From: Dermanyssus gallinae
Lineage: Eukaryota; Arthropoda; Arachnida; Mesostigmata; Dermanyssidae
Length of the DNA: 64,000 bases
Assembly: GCA_003439945.1 (NCBI GenBank)
Contig: QVRM01005467.1
Coordinates: 335,001 to 399,000, forward strand
Reading direction: 5' to 3'
Made by a program: the position numbers and the translations under genes. A model generated the notes under the pieces. It was not told the origin of the DNA. It was given only the letters and a program-made list of their open reading frames with translations, and made no database searches. The stretch's first letter is position 1, and each line of letters opens with the position of its first letter. Shown here piece by piece: positions 31,966 through 45,597 of the stretch.

Positions 31966-34900
31966 CTGGAAAACACAAGAAAGTCACGAAAGAATACTCT
32001 TATGACATGGTTGTCATCCACAAAAAGCAGTCAGTGGGGGGGGGGAATGGGCGGCGAGTCCATGTACTAGGAGTTGCGAGTTCGATTTCGGCTCCCGACC
32101 GGCGTACCCCTTCTAAGCGATCTTTGCTAGGAGTTGCAGACTTTACATAGAGTGTTAATAGTGCTAAAAGAGCGCGGCAACAGAGAGGATTGCTTGGGGC
32201 GCACATCGCGACATGAAGCAGTATTGGCGGGTAATTACTGGGTGTAAGTAAATTACGGCGCATGTCGCTCCGTTGCTTCTATCCAGGAAACAATGGCTGA
32301 TCTGGCATTTCTGTTCTCATAGAAGAGCGGGCGTCCCACGAATACAACAATAATGATATAGTTGTTTTATTCACTACACAATCAGTAGCGGCGTGTATTG
32401 GAAAGATGAGCAACGTCTATACTTCTCTCATGCGGCCTAAGCTTGATTCAGGCAACGTTGTATCGATTTTTTTCGGAACGCTCTGATAACTACATTTTTA
32501 GACGCTTGTAATGGGCTAAGATGACTGTGTCACTATAGCGTCTGAATGCACTTATTGCGTTATCGCGTTCTCATTCTGGATTTAGAGCATATAGGCTTCC
32601 TCCAGCAGAGTTATGTAGCAGCAGAACAATGACAACCACGACCAATAAGAATAACCAACAAAGCCGGGGCTCGAACTTGCAATTGTCGATCTATTAATAC
32701 CACGGTTGCCATGGCAGCGCTCCATTTTAAGCGGTGCCTGAGCCGCCTAAGAATCAACCTCCGCATAACCAAGTGTACCCATTGTACTACTGATCGACGT
32801 CGTACGTTTGCACAAAACCCACATACCGAATTGGCTTCATAAGATTCGCCACGTATTCTTTACTCTTACACTTATTTTTATTATTGTACTTATGATTTGG
32901 CACTTCGTGTTCGGTTCTTTTGGGCTACCCCTCTTCCATTTCTCCAAGCGCCCTTACGGAGTTCTTGCACTTGTTTTACATGTCATGTACCAACTTGCTG
33001 TTTCGGTCAGGACATACTGCAGTTGTTGTCGCAATTTAGCTGGGATAACCAAGTCATCTGCGTGGAAAGCGCAAGAGGCTTTTGTTTTGCGTACGCGATT
33101 TGGTAGGGACATATTATTTAATATGGTGATTTCCACTTTTAACCATGTTTACATAGTTCTTCGTTGTTTTCCTCGGTGCTGGTGAAACATTTGGTGTGGA
33201 TGGTCTTAACAAAACTGTCCCTCGAAACAGAGCTAAAAACAGTTTTAAAACCTATGAAGACAGCTCATGATCCGGACAAATCATCTATGTTGCTTCTTCG
33301 GTTGGTTCTGTCCTGTATTATTGCGTATTTCTGGCGCGGCAAGTAATGTTAGAATGTTGTATCGAATGCTGGTGAAAATGAGTCTCCGGTAATTTTGCGA
33401 ATAAATGATCGCAAAAGGGTGAATGAACTTTGCTCGTCAGTAGCTGGCTATAGGGCGTGCGCATTGTTGTGATTGCTGGTGTCACTAAAAGCTATGCTTG
33501 GCAGCGCACTCCGCCGCCGCCGTTGCACAGCAGCAATGTCTATCGTGCTATCGTACCTTGTAGACGGGGTCAGCTTGGCCTTTTCGGACCGACGTCTTGG
33601 ACGAGGCGATTTCCTGGCCCGACGAGGACACCAGGCACAGCTTGACGAACGTGTCCGGCGACGTGCAGCTCTTGACGTGCGGCACGCCGGGCAGAACGCC
33701 GAGATGGCTGCCGCCGATGATCTCGACGCTGAGGCGGCCCGTCGTGCCGTTGTAGGCCAGCCCGATCAGCAGCTCGGGCGATGACGCCAGCCCGACGTGC
33801 TGCGGCGAGTGGGGCGACTGGAGCGAATTCAGTGAGCCGGTCGACGAGTCCTGCGACTTCATCGAGCAGTCGGACACCTCGGACTCGCTCGACGTCCCGC
33901 CACTGCCGGCACCCGGCGCGACCTTCGACTCGAGCGCGATCTGCAGCGGTTCTCGGAGCCGCGCACATCGCAGCGATATCAATGCCTCGCCTACGGACAC
34001 AGAGCGCCGGCACGAAGAACAGCGGTATTTTGATAGCGGAACGGTTGGTACATGATCTAATTGTGGGGTGTGATTATCATGCCGCATCATCATTAGCATA
34101 GTCATCACCAGCACCATCATCATCAGCGTATTGGTTGTATACATTCTCCTATATATATATAAATTCTCAATATCCTCTTCTCTACGGTCACAATTAAGTA
34201 TAGATAGTCGGTTTCTTTCACAGCTAGTGGTTATGTTCAAGGCGAGTAGGCCCGGACAGAGAGGCAGCACCAATTCGAAGGATTGCTTTACTTTAGGGCC
34301 GTTCGAACGAATCGTTTATCAAAACAGTGCTTGCATAACTTAAATATGACCACGGTGTGCGGGCAGCACCAAGGTTGGTGTAAAAAAAACTCAATCTCTC
34401 TCTATGCCATTTCTATATGACAGAATTATAACAACAATCAAGAATACTACCATCAAACATTGCTACTGGTCTTAGTAATGACAGGTTCTACTATATATAA
34501 AAGATATAAAAGGGTGATATGTGTACACACACTTATCAAGCAAATAAACCAATCAATCAATCATAAGTCCTCGTGACGGGTGAGATGGGCCACTTACTGA
34601 GAAGACGTTGTCGTCGTGTTAAGCGCTCGTGCGCCGCATGAATTCGAAAGCGAAGCTGCATGCTTGCTAGTGATTCGGAAGTGATGCGTGAAAACACCAA
34701 ATCCTCGTTGAATGTACAGTTACCTGAAAGAGCCGCAGGCCAGAGTTGTAATGACTAGGCAAGAAGTATATTTTGCTACCATTTCAAGCGCTGGTGTCCA
34801 GCGCTTGAAATGGTAGCAAAATATTCTTAAAAAAATATGTCCACACACTCACCTGCGCTAATGAACCGCAAACAAAATGGCCACCTTGCGCAAACACGAG

Positions 34901-35133
34901 GCGATTATATCGAGTGGCGGCACTTAGTATAGATCAGCATGAGGAGTGCTGTACTGTGTATGCAAAGTCAAATGTTTTCTGCACTGTTGACCCAGTTTAG
35001 GACATCTCTTTTGCTCTAGCTGGTGCTGTTTCATGTAAGCCGGCTGCATACAGCGCGAGACTGCATCAAGTAGTCCCTGAGAGCCGAACTGTGTAACACA
35101 CGGCCGCATGCTGTGAAGCACTTGCTGAGAAGT

Positions 35134-35177
<44 letters not shown>

Positions 35178-37113
35178 TAACTCTTTTCGTATGCGTTGTT
35201 GTAACGTGTCCAGCTATCGTTACATGTCTAAGCATCGTACCCTGTTGATCGGCCTGTTTAACCTTGGACGCTTTGCCCTGCTTGAAACGGCCGGCGTGGC
35301 GTGCGCTCAGCGCGGTGACCTTTACGCGGTATGAGCCGGTCCTCGCTGAGGTCTTGCCGCTTTGCTGAGTCAGACTTTTGCAGGGTGGCACGCGTTTGAG
35401 CTGGATGAGGTTCACGACGAGACGACGTGCGAGGGCGTCGTGGCTGATTAGCACCTTGATGACACCTCCGCTTGCATTATCCACGTTAAACGGACGCTGC
35501 AAATTGATACGAAAACTGACTGTAGATCCAATTCGTCTTCTATCGAGATCAGTGAGTTGATTAACAACCGCCAATTAACGCTGGTAATAATCTTCTCTTT
35601 AGGAACACGGTCTCGGCTACCATTACGAATGGCATCATTCCATTTCACACCTTTCATTGAGTATGTTGGCAAACGAACGCATTGACCTAAAAACCATAGG
35701 AGAAATCGTAGGCATTTCTCTCGGTCTCGTCGATAGGACTGTGACTGCATCTTCAATATTTTACGGTGAATATTATGCCGGAAGTGGCATTATGCGTATT
35801 GTTTAGCTAGTGTGTAGCCAGGAACGTTTAGTTCTCTGATTTCTAAGCTCTACTGAACTAAGTGTATCCCATTACGCCTAGCATGGAGGAGATATTATTT
35901 CTGCAGCTGCGTAAAGTATACTGCTCCTCAATTACTTTCTTCTGTCAGGCTCGTCATTTTTCTGGTGGACTTTGAGATATACGGGTTTTCTTATTCAGTT
36001 CAGTGGTCTTGTTTTGATGTTATGGGACGCTTCAAAAATGCTTATTGCACATGCATCGCTGGTAGTGCATCTGCGACTAGTGTAAGACTTTCAAATCCAC
36101 TAAGCTCGTGATCGTCCCCAGCCCGTCAGGCTCGGAAATGCTTAGCCGACGACCTCAACATTGCCAATGGCTGACCGCATATAAATGTATACGTATAAAC
36201 GTCCCATATAAACACGACAGCAATGAAGCCGCACATATTGGTTAGATCAGCGTGCCGGTTCCGCGCGTGTTCTGCCATCAAACCGAGATCTGCTGAACTG
36301 TGTTGTAAGCATTAGTATGGAGCTAGAGTGCCTTTTATTGTTCGTAGTGCTATTATTACTACTACTACTACTATTACTACTACGGTTACCATCTGTAGTC
36401 ACGGTTTATACGCGTGTTTACGCTCGTTGCTGCTGGTGTACAGCCGTTTGTAGTACCTCGTTGACGCTGGTGATTTTCTGTGCATTGTTGTCGTTGTCGA
36501 CGTCGTCGTCGTCGTCTTCATTGAACAGCACGACAGCGTCATTACCCCCGGCGCCGCCAAGCGTCGCGACAACCGACACGGATGAGGTCAACACCGGCTC
36601 ATAGCAGGTCTGTAGGCTCTGGTAGCTGCGTTTGGCCGCACCTCGCTGAGGTCCGCTGAGCAGTTCCGCGGTGAACAAGTTGGCGTCTTCGCTGGCCTCG
36701 TTCAGAGACGACACGACCGAACAGGGCCGCTCGATAAGCTTTTGTCGGGGCTGCGAATCGATTCGCCGGTCATCGCCGGTTACAGCGTGGTCCCGATGCA
36801 GATCCAACCCTTGTTGCTGTGCTTGTCGCTGCTGTTGGTAGCATTGGTGATGGTCGACGGGATCAGCTGTGTCGAGGTTTTCGTTGTTTATTAGATGCTC
36901 GTCCGAATCCGAGCTTGCGCTTATGTCTTCGTAGTAAAATGTGTCGTCTGAAAGGGGAGAACAAGCAATGTTATTTAGAGACACGCACACACACACACAC
37001 CTGCTATTTTCAAAATGTAGGTTTGTCAATTGTGTTGTGCATACTGTTCTATCCAATTCGACAACAGAACTATGATAACCTATATACAGTCTATAACGAT
37101 ATATAGACATTGT

Positions 37114-37173
<60 letters not shown>

Positions 37174-40100
37174 CGTTTTTCTGCAGTTTAAGTACAGTGC
37201 AGCATACGACCTGGCGTCTAAATTCACGCCGAAAATAACGTAGAGTCTTACTTCGCTCCGACACTCCCATAACACAACTTTCTTGACCTGGACCCTATGC
37301 TAGCAATATTCCCTCTTTGGTCAATGTATTCTCCACCAGATTATCTGAGTTGTAGATAGATTTACAACTCATGAATACTCTGGGTATAACGATAACGATC
37401 GACCCTGGGTACATCTTTGATCAACGCTAGATTTAACTTTTGCAACATAAAAAGTAACTCAACAAATTACCGCCCAGAAACAGAATAATCACGGCATTCA
37501 AAGGAAAAGTCTCATCTCATTGTTGGCTCACCATTGGAAATCTCTGCACTGTTAGAAGAAGCCTACCGAGAATCCAGCTCGCGTCCGCATTTTAAGATAG
37601 CTAATAACTTCCCATGCTACTAGCGAAATAGCCAAATTGCCAGAAATCGAAGGACCTGGCACCGCTTGTAATAAATATGGACGCGCCGTAGAGTAAGGCA
37701 CCGGACAGAACTTTCCCATCTATGGGAGGAACACACTGACGCATGAAGAACCCTACACAGGGCAATTAAGAATAGTAAAATAGGCCAATGAAACTCATTG
37801 TGTGAGAAGGTCCAAAAAATCTTTGGACCTTCTTTGGGTGCAAGATGGCGCGTAACAAAATGTACCACACACACAGCCGCCACTACCAGAAGTAGCCCGA
37901 CCGACTATAACTGCGGTCTTTCCGCAGAGACCCCAGTTGCAGCCGGTGCTCTTTGAGGAGATTTTAGAGCTTACCAGACAAATTCAATTCAATCGCTGTC
38001 CCCCTGGGGTCCGTACTAGGGCTAACCATGTGAAAGGTAGCCTACGATCGAGAACTTTGACTCCCAAATCTCCCGTTAACTTATTCCGTCGCTTACGCAT
38101 ACGATCTGACGCTGATCGTCGTCGCTTGTGACAAGCATGTACTCGAAGGAACAGCCAATGAAGCTTTGACGGATATCCGACGATACCTCCCGGAAGCAGT
38201 TATTTTAAATGCCTGAAACGTCCTCCCTGTAGTCTAAACTTAGCCTGTAAGGGCACTCAGTAACATCCACGCCTATGGTGAAGTACCTGGGCGTGAAGGC
38301 TCTTAGAGGAATACCCCATGTACGCTATGCAGCAAAAACAGATTTTTTGGAACCTAAGAGTAAAGCAATTAGCTTCAAGAAGCCCCTGAGTCAATCCCTC
38401 GACGGAGACTACTAATCAGCTGAACAGATACCCTAAGCAAGTGCAACTTATAGTAGGAAACGATTAAGCCAGGCCAACCTGGCTACTGGGAAATTTCAGT
38501 ACGTTCTCAAAAATAGCACAGTCTTAAACACGGCTTGCTCACCTTCCCACTTGCACAACTGCTAACGGGCCACGGTGACTGCTTTTAGCGATACGTGCAC
38601 CGCATTGCTAAAGCTGACTCCCTCTTATGCTGTATTTGCAACTCCGAAGAGGCGGACGATGATTTGAGAACGCTGAGCGAAAGCTACTGTATCGGAACCT
38701 AATAGGCAACAGCCACGCACTTGAACCTGATTATCTGAAACAATACTTTCTTCGAATGTTACGACGTCGACGAGATGTATAAGAAGGTCATCTGAAGCTG
38801 CCGCTTTCTAATTGAACGTGTCACCCTCACTATCGTCAGTGAGAAATCTAAGACCATAGCACTTTGCTTCATCGTGAAACTCCGAATCATCCTTTTCGCT
38901 TTACCGGAAGCTCACACAAGCAGCAAAGGACATTTGCCTGACGGAGTTAAAGAATAACGCCAGCCTGATAGCACTTTGTTTCGATAAGCCAACATGAGGC
39001 TACCACCAATTAACCGGCAAATTAGTCCTTCCTACCCTGGAATCAAACTCGTGCTCTGCATCAAAAGATGAAGGTAAGGCTGAGCTCCTCGCATTGCACT
39101 CCTCTGTTCAACGTGGCTGTTTCTAAGAGGGTTCCGGTCAGATACGTTACCAGTTTTTCGATGTAGTACAACATGGTTTTGTGCCCCGCAGATCTACATG
39201 CATACAACTACTTGAGATTATGGACGACTAAGCATTACATATATGTTACATATTGATTATTTCGCAATAACATTGCAATTCAAGATGTTACAATACAGTT
39301 CATTATATACAATTTGAACACTTCAGCGACCGTCGGACCGGGCGAAAAAGTGCAAAGACCGCCGATGCGTCTGGCGGCTCGCTACGTGGTATTTAGCGCA
39401 TATCTGCGAGCAGAACCGGCAACGACATTGATCGCTAGCTTGGTAAAATTCTCGAGTCGAACATACCAGGTGATGATAGCCATGCACAAAGTACCTTGTG
39501 TGCCGGCTAGTGCATGCCATTCCATCCCAAAGCTCCTTGACAAGGTACACATTCAACTGCGCGACCTCTGCCGAGGCCTCGGTCACTTTCCTTGCCACTC
39601 TAACAAAATTGCTGAAATAGTCCTATAATAGGTGACCTAAGCCTGACTCTGATTGTTTCCACTGCTGGCCCGCAACCCGCTAGCAGGTACACGAAACGGC
39701 TTCTTGCCGTCCGCGGTAAGCAAAGAACCCGCTTCATATATATTGTGAAACATCTCTCTAGCTGCGCAAAATTTGCCGCTGAAAGATGGCCCCACACCCT
39801 GCCAAGGCTGTAGCTCAACATTGGCACAATCTTAGGCTCAAAAAGACGCGCGGCCGCACTCAAAGACAGTCCTCGAGGGTCTCTCATCTCTGTGTGAGTA
39901 GAGGTACTAGCCGCCCAACACCTGTCGCCGATGTGCTGAGTAAAGGTCGTTCCCGTATAGTGTAGTCTCAGACCCAAATACGGAAAGGAGTTGACAAACT
40001 CCAGCGGTTGGCCACAACAGGGTATTACGTCTGTGGCAACCAATCGACCCCCACGGCAAATCTTCATGGCTTTCGTCTTCCGAGAATTTATTTGAAGGCC

Positions 40101-43100
40101 CTTATGGTGAAGGTAACTTTCTACGTCGCCGACAATTCGACGAATGGCACCGCGGTCCCGGTGGGCCACTACTATGTCATCCGCATACATGACAACGGCG
40201 TTTCTAAACTCTTCCCGCACATGGCGGGCTAGGTCTGCGATGAGCACGGAGAATGCCAGGCAACTGAGAGGGTCCCCTTGAGGGGTCCCTACGTTTTGAC
40301 TCAGCTGCAAGGTGTCCTCGCCCTTTACGTTTACCTCACGGCGGTCCTCAGCAAAGAAGCTGGAGAGCACTCGTAGAAAAGAACCATCCGATGAATCGAC
40401 TAGTAGGTGACGAGGAATTTTGGCAAAAGCCTTGACACAATCAATAAAGACGACGTACAACCTGTACCCCCAGGCACAGCCAACACCCGCTTAACTTCCG
40501 ACTGGAATACGTGGATAGCGTCCTGTGTACCTCGACCCTTCCTGAATCCAAATTGCTCCGGAGGTAGGGCCGCCTCCACAGTTGGAAGCGCCCTCGAGAT
40601 AATCAACTTAACGAAGATTTTCTTGAGAGTACGTTCTGACGCGATACCCCGGTAGAGATTTGGATTGTCTATATTGTCACCGTTTTTGCCCTTGAAGAGT
40701 AAGCGTGGCCTCGTGCCAAACCTGGAGTATGTGTCCCCCGCTGAATATCTGATTAAACAGCTTACACAGCTCCCCAGCTAAAACATCGGACGACTCAGCC
40801 GAATGTTCGTAATAGACCCCATCAGAACCAGTACTCTTTTTCTTGGGTAACCCGCGCAAGATTTGCGGGTTAATTTCTTCCACCGTAAACGGCGAATTCA
40901 TGTGGTGCTGCTCCAGAGTGAGCCGTTGCTTAATAACTGGGTTAGACCCGGGGGCGTTTGTATCGAGCAGAAGGACAGTAAAGTGCTGCCGCGACTGCTC
41001 CTTTGTCATGCTGTGTATGTTTTTGTTCAACCGGCGAACAATGTAAACATGGGTCCGCGCTCTGCTCTTTCAAGAAAACAAAACTCCTCCTCCTAGCCAT
41101 ACCGGCGCTTATTCTCCACAAGCAGTTTCTTGTAAATTGCTCTATGTTGGCCATAGAGCGCCCTGCGATCAGCAACAATCTGGCGGTCGGGGTGTAGAGC
41201 CTGTGCTCGGCGCAGGAGCCCCAAGACTTCCCGACGTTTTAAGTAGCAGGCCTGTGTAAACCAGGGCCGCGCCTGTCTTTGTCTGTACTTCTTCTTGGCT
41301 ACAGCTGCCTTTATAGTGACCTCCAAAGCATGGTTGCTTTGTTCGATGTCAGAAGCTAATCTCAGCAGCTCTAACTCGCGCGTCAATACACGCAAATACA
41401 GCTGCCTAGACCAGTGCATGGTCGGCTGCAGACGCGCGGCGCGTCCCTGGCCGGGCACACACAGAGACGCCAGCACCGGCAGGTGCTTCCGTGCTGGAAT
41501 ATTAAGTACCGCGCATCCTTGAAATTCCGTCGGATGTTGAAGGTTGTAAAACAGGAGGTCGATAGTGCTTCTTCCACTTTGGCAAACGTACGTGAATGTA
41601 TCACGTTTATTTGCGTAATGCAGGCCTCTATTTTCTACAAGCTTAAGAAGCCCATCGCCCCTCCTGTCGGTGGCGCCACTATCAATACGACAGTTAAGGT
41701 CGCCGCCGACCAGAGTGGGTAGCTGGAGGTTTAGCCCCGCTAGACCAGCACTTATCGCATCGGCAGCGTCAACATCATCGTAATGAGGTGGCAGGTAAAA
41801 CAATGTGAGGTTGAAACTACCTGAGGTGAGTGTCATACAACACTCACGTCGACGCACACATTGCATTCGGGGTGACTCTGTTCGTAAATAGATTGAAAGT
41901 CCACCTGCTGATCTTCCCCGTTCTCCGTCTGGGAGACGCGCTAGCAGATGAAAACCTCGAATCTCATTGAAATGCAGTTCCTCCCGCACGAAAGTCTTCG
42001 TCAAGAGTACAATGTCCACAACTAACAAGTACTTTCACGAAAGCCCATTTCGCATCAAGCATATTGCGCTGGAGCACATGCAGCTGCCTTGTAAGGCGCA
42101 TATGTCTAGCTGTTAATCTGCGTCTAAACTCATACATATCTACCGGCGAGCCCCCACCACGCGAAACTCACGCCTTTCGCCAGAAGTAGCTACTTAAAAC
42201 TTTACTAAACATCATTATCACCAAAGGGCCACGCAGAAGACGAAGTCCGGCCGTGATACTTTGAAATTTTCGGAAGCACGCACTACGTATTGCTCCCGGT
42301 AGCCAACCACGAACTGATCACATTTTAAGTGCGGCCAAACGTCGCAGAGGCCAAATATGTATGGGTCTGAAGTTTTTGTTTTGCACTGCCAAGAACTGCA
42401 GCCCATCAAGAACATGTACGCCTGACGCGTACGCCAGTGACATTCACAACAGGGTGACTGTGCGGTTTGCTCTGCGACCAATCGAGATTCGCAAATAAAG
42501 GAGCTTTCGTTTTAAAATTCTAGAGTTCGGATTATGCCCACAGTGTCGTTTCGTACCTTTTTATTTAAGCACCCTCCTATATATGCGCGATTTTGTTTTC
42601 TGCGAAATGGATATGCTGGTCTACTAGCACCATGACCAATGACGCGTTTCCACATACAAGTATATAATTCAAACGGGTAACGTATTCTTTATATAAATAG
42701 TACGTGTAATAAGTTATAGGGTAATATATTTATTTTTTGTACAATTGTCAGACGCCATCTGCCGGCCAATGACATAAACGGGTAGCAATCGAGTTCAACG
42801 CAGCACTCCAAACTGTGGTTGTTTACGTCTGCTTGATAGCGCTTACGCCGTTTGCGATTTAAAAGTAACTTAAAAAGTAAATGGCCTCTGACTTTAAAGT
42901 ATTAGTAGTCATTTATGATTACTGGAGGCCGTATTCTCCCCGGTCCCCGATGTCGGCTTTCCCTAGAGTCCAATGTAACCGGTGGGCGTTAGCGGCGGTG
43001 TGCGGCCTGTATCTAAACTTTTCGGGCTGACCCTCAGCCAAGATTTAACGTCCACAGTACTGCTTCTCGCATTGCTTCATAGAAGGATCCCCCGGATAAA

Positions 43101-45544
43101 TACAAATGTGCAACGGTGGGGTTCGAACCCGCGCACCCATGTGTCTCCTCCGGTCGCGGGGCGCAGACGAATGCGCCCCACCACGCCACCGGGTTCGACG
43201 TGCGGTCTCTATCTGGCGGTGTTCAATGCGATAAACGAACGACGTGTGGTCAGGCCTAGGCCACCATATGTATGCCGTGCACGTTTTCACTTGACTTAGG
43301 ATGGGTTGATCCGTCGATCACCAAAGACATGTGCGTCAAAATGATTTCGAGCCGCAGCGTCGTGTTCTAAACGCGTTAAATAATTAACTGCACCACAAGT
43401 TTCTGAGCAGAACATTTTCATAACTACGCTGACAGAAGGTCGAACTCGCTCGAAGATGTTGTCCCAGCACGATAAAGCACCGACACACAGCGATACTACG
43501 GCACGAGCTCATTTACACACTACCTCCGAAGATCGTTGCATTGACCGATTACGGTAACCATATTACGTACTGAACCGCTACCGGATTAGTGTGAAAATGT
43601 TTTCCATTATATATATATATATATATATATCGTTTTCCTGAATATCTTTGTTTTCCGAGCGTAATAGCAAAATTCCAAGCTCTTATCAAACGTCAAGGCC
43701 CAAACACATCACAGAATCCCGATTTTTGCGAACCTATTTAATACGATTCTTTGTTTTCTGCTAGCTGACACTGGATACCAAAATTTTCTCCGGAGCACAA
43801 ATCTGTTTAGCTTTTCTACCGCACAACTTGTTCTCTCGCAATTACACATTTTGTGAAGTCGTGTCCCGCCATTCACACAAAGCATTTTCGTCCCACCTTT
43901 AGAAAGGTTTATTTAAGCGATTTTTTACAATACCCTCACGTCTAACCAAACGAACTTTAGAGACCCTGTGACCCCCCCCCAAAAATGTCGTCTTTAGAAG
44001 TGACAATGAAATGACAAATATTTATTATACCGATGTGGCTGGCCGCAAAGCAATTCATAAAATGTGCGATTACAATCGAGCAACTGTTGTTCGAACACAG
44101 GAACGGCATATCTGATGCATACATGTTCTATTGGTGGGCTAACGAGAACCCGAACTGCTGGCAGATATTCAAATAAGTATATTCGATGTTAGCTGCCAAC
44201 TAAATGTCATCTCGTCTATGGACAATAGACAATTTACGGCAATATATGGGTCCTAAACTGCAATCTCATAGGTGGCAGCTATCGATTGCATATGGCAATA
44301 AGGTAAACATGATGATGTGTGTGTTGAATTAGTAACTTTCGTTTGGTAGTAGTTTCGCGTAGATTCAGTGACGGTCTCACGCGTCGGAAAGCACACTCGA
44401 GGGCCTGCAGAGAGCGCAGAACCTCACGACAGTATGCAGTAACCTAATCGACTGCCGCTGACGGTTTGGCTGTAGGTCCTTGTGTGTGTGTGTCAGCAGC
44501 GCGTTTCGCCACCACCCTTCATACAGGCCGCCCTCTCCGTACAGAGAGGAGGTTTGAAGGCGAAAACGGCGGGCCGTGTCATTCAACTTCAGCGAAGCCG
44601 ACAGGATTGAGGTCGTCCGACTTTGAACTGGGTCAGGGTCAACCTAATGACCGTCGTGAAAGGACGGAGCCCTGTTCAAGGTGACGACGTCCTTAAACGA
44701 CAACTACACAATCGATCGAACGGTTTCGTTGTTTCACAAGACGTGCACCATCGTCTGATTTCTGATATATAGGTGTGCCCAATCCATTCTCAATATACAA
44801 AACGTGTTAACAAACTTGGTGTTATTACAACGCTTTTTATAAGCAATATTAATTAGAATCAGTTAACTTACAGGGTATGCAAGGGTCCCCAATCTGCTCA
44901 GCAGATTGCCTATCTACTGTTGACCATTGGCTATAACTCAGCATTCAAAATGCATCTCTTGAAAACTTGTTTGAAAAATTGTAGATTTCCTGCTCCTCTT
45001 AAATGTTCTGTCCTAACGGTGCTACACAGCGTCAGTTTTGGCTCAATAAAAACAAAATTTGCATAAAGAGTAGCGTAGCTTGGTAGGCCCTCAGCATCCA
45101 GTCGATTCAAACAAGCGTTTGTAAACCGACATTTCAACGCCGGGTTGGTAACTAAACCTGCTCACTTGAATGCATGTTGCAGTAGAAGCCCGATAACGGT
45201 AGTAGACGTCAATATGGGAAGTGGTCGTCACCACTGCCTAATTTAATTTCCCTGCTACAGCTACACGAAAGCGGCACAAATGAAATTTTAGTTTAACTAG
45301 TTTTGTGTTGTCTAAAATTAGGGCTAGCTAGAAAGAGAGCCAAGTACAGGGGAGATTTTGTTGGCCTGCGCTATGCCCGCTCCTTGGGAGCTCTTAGATA
45401 TTTTTGCTAAGCCAATATGTAGTTAGTTTTATTAATAACTGTATATTTTGTTCTACTAGAATAATGTTGAACTCATTAGTAGATATTTTAAAAACACGAG
45501 CTATACATATAGTAATAGTTGATAGAATTGCTATAATTAGCATA

Positions 45545-45597
<53 letters not shown>

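Noticed and set aside
33548..34273. 241-residue minus frame extending SYT14 exon 5 upstream
   Set aside because: Only 33990-33557 is coding; the upstream part lies past a good acceptor and is replaced by exon 4.
34924..35240. Downstream extension of the SYT14 C2A frame
   Set aside because: Beyond the gtacga donor at 35240; contains (TA)n and lacks C2 similarity, while exon 4 supplies the proper continuation.
44377..44684. Opposed short frames near 44.5 kb
   Set aside because: Chance ORFs in a slightly GC-richer patch; no domain, no splice partner.
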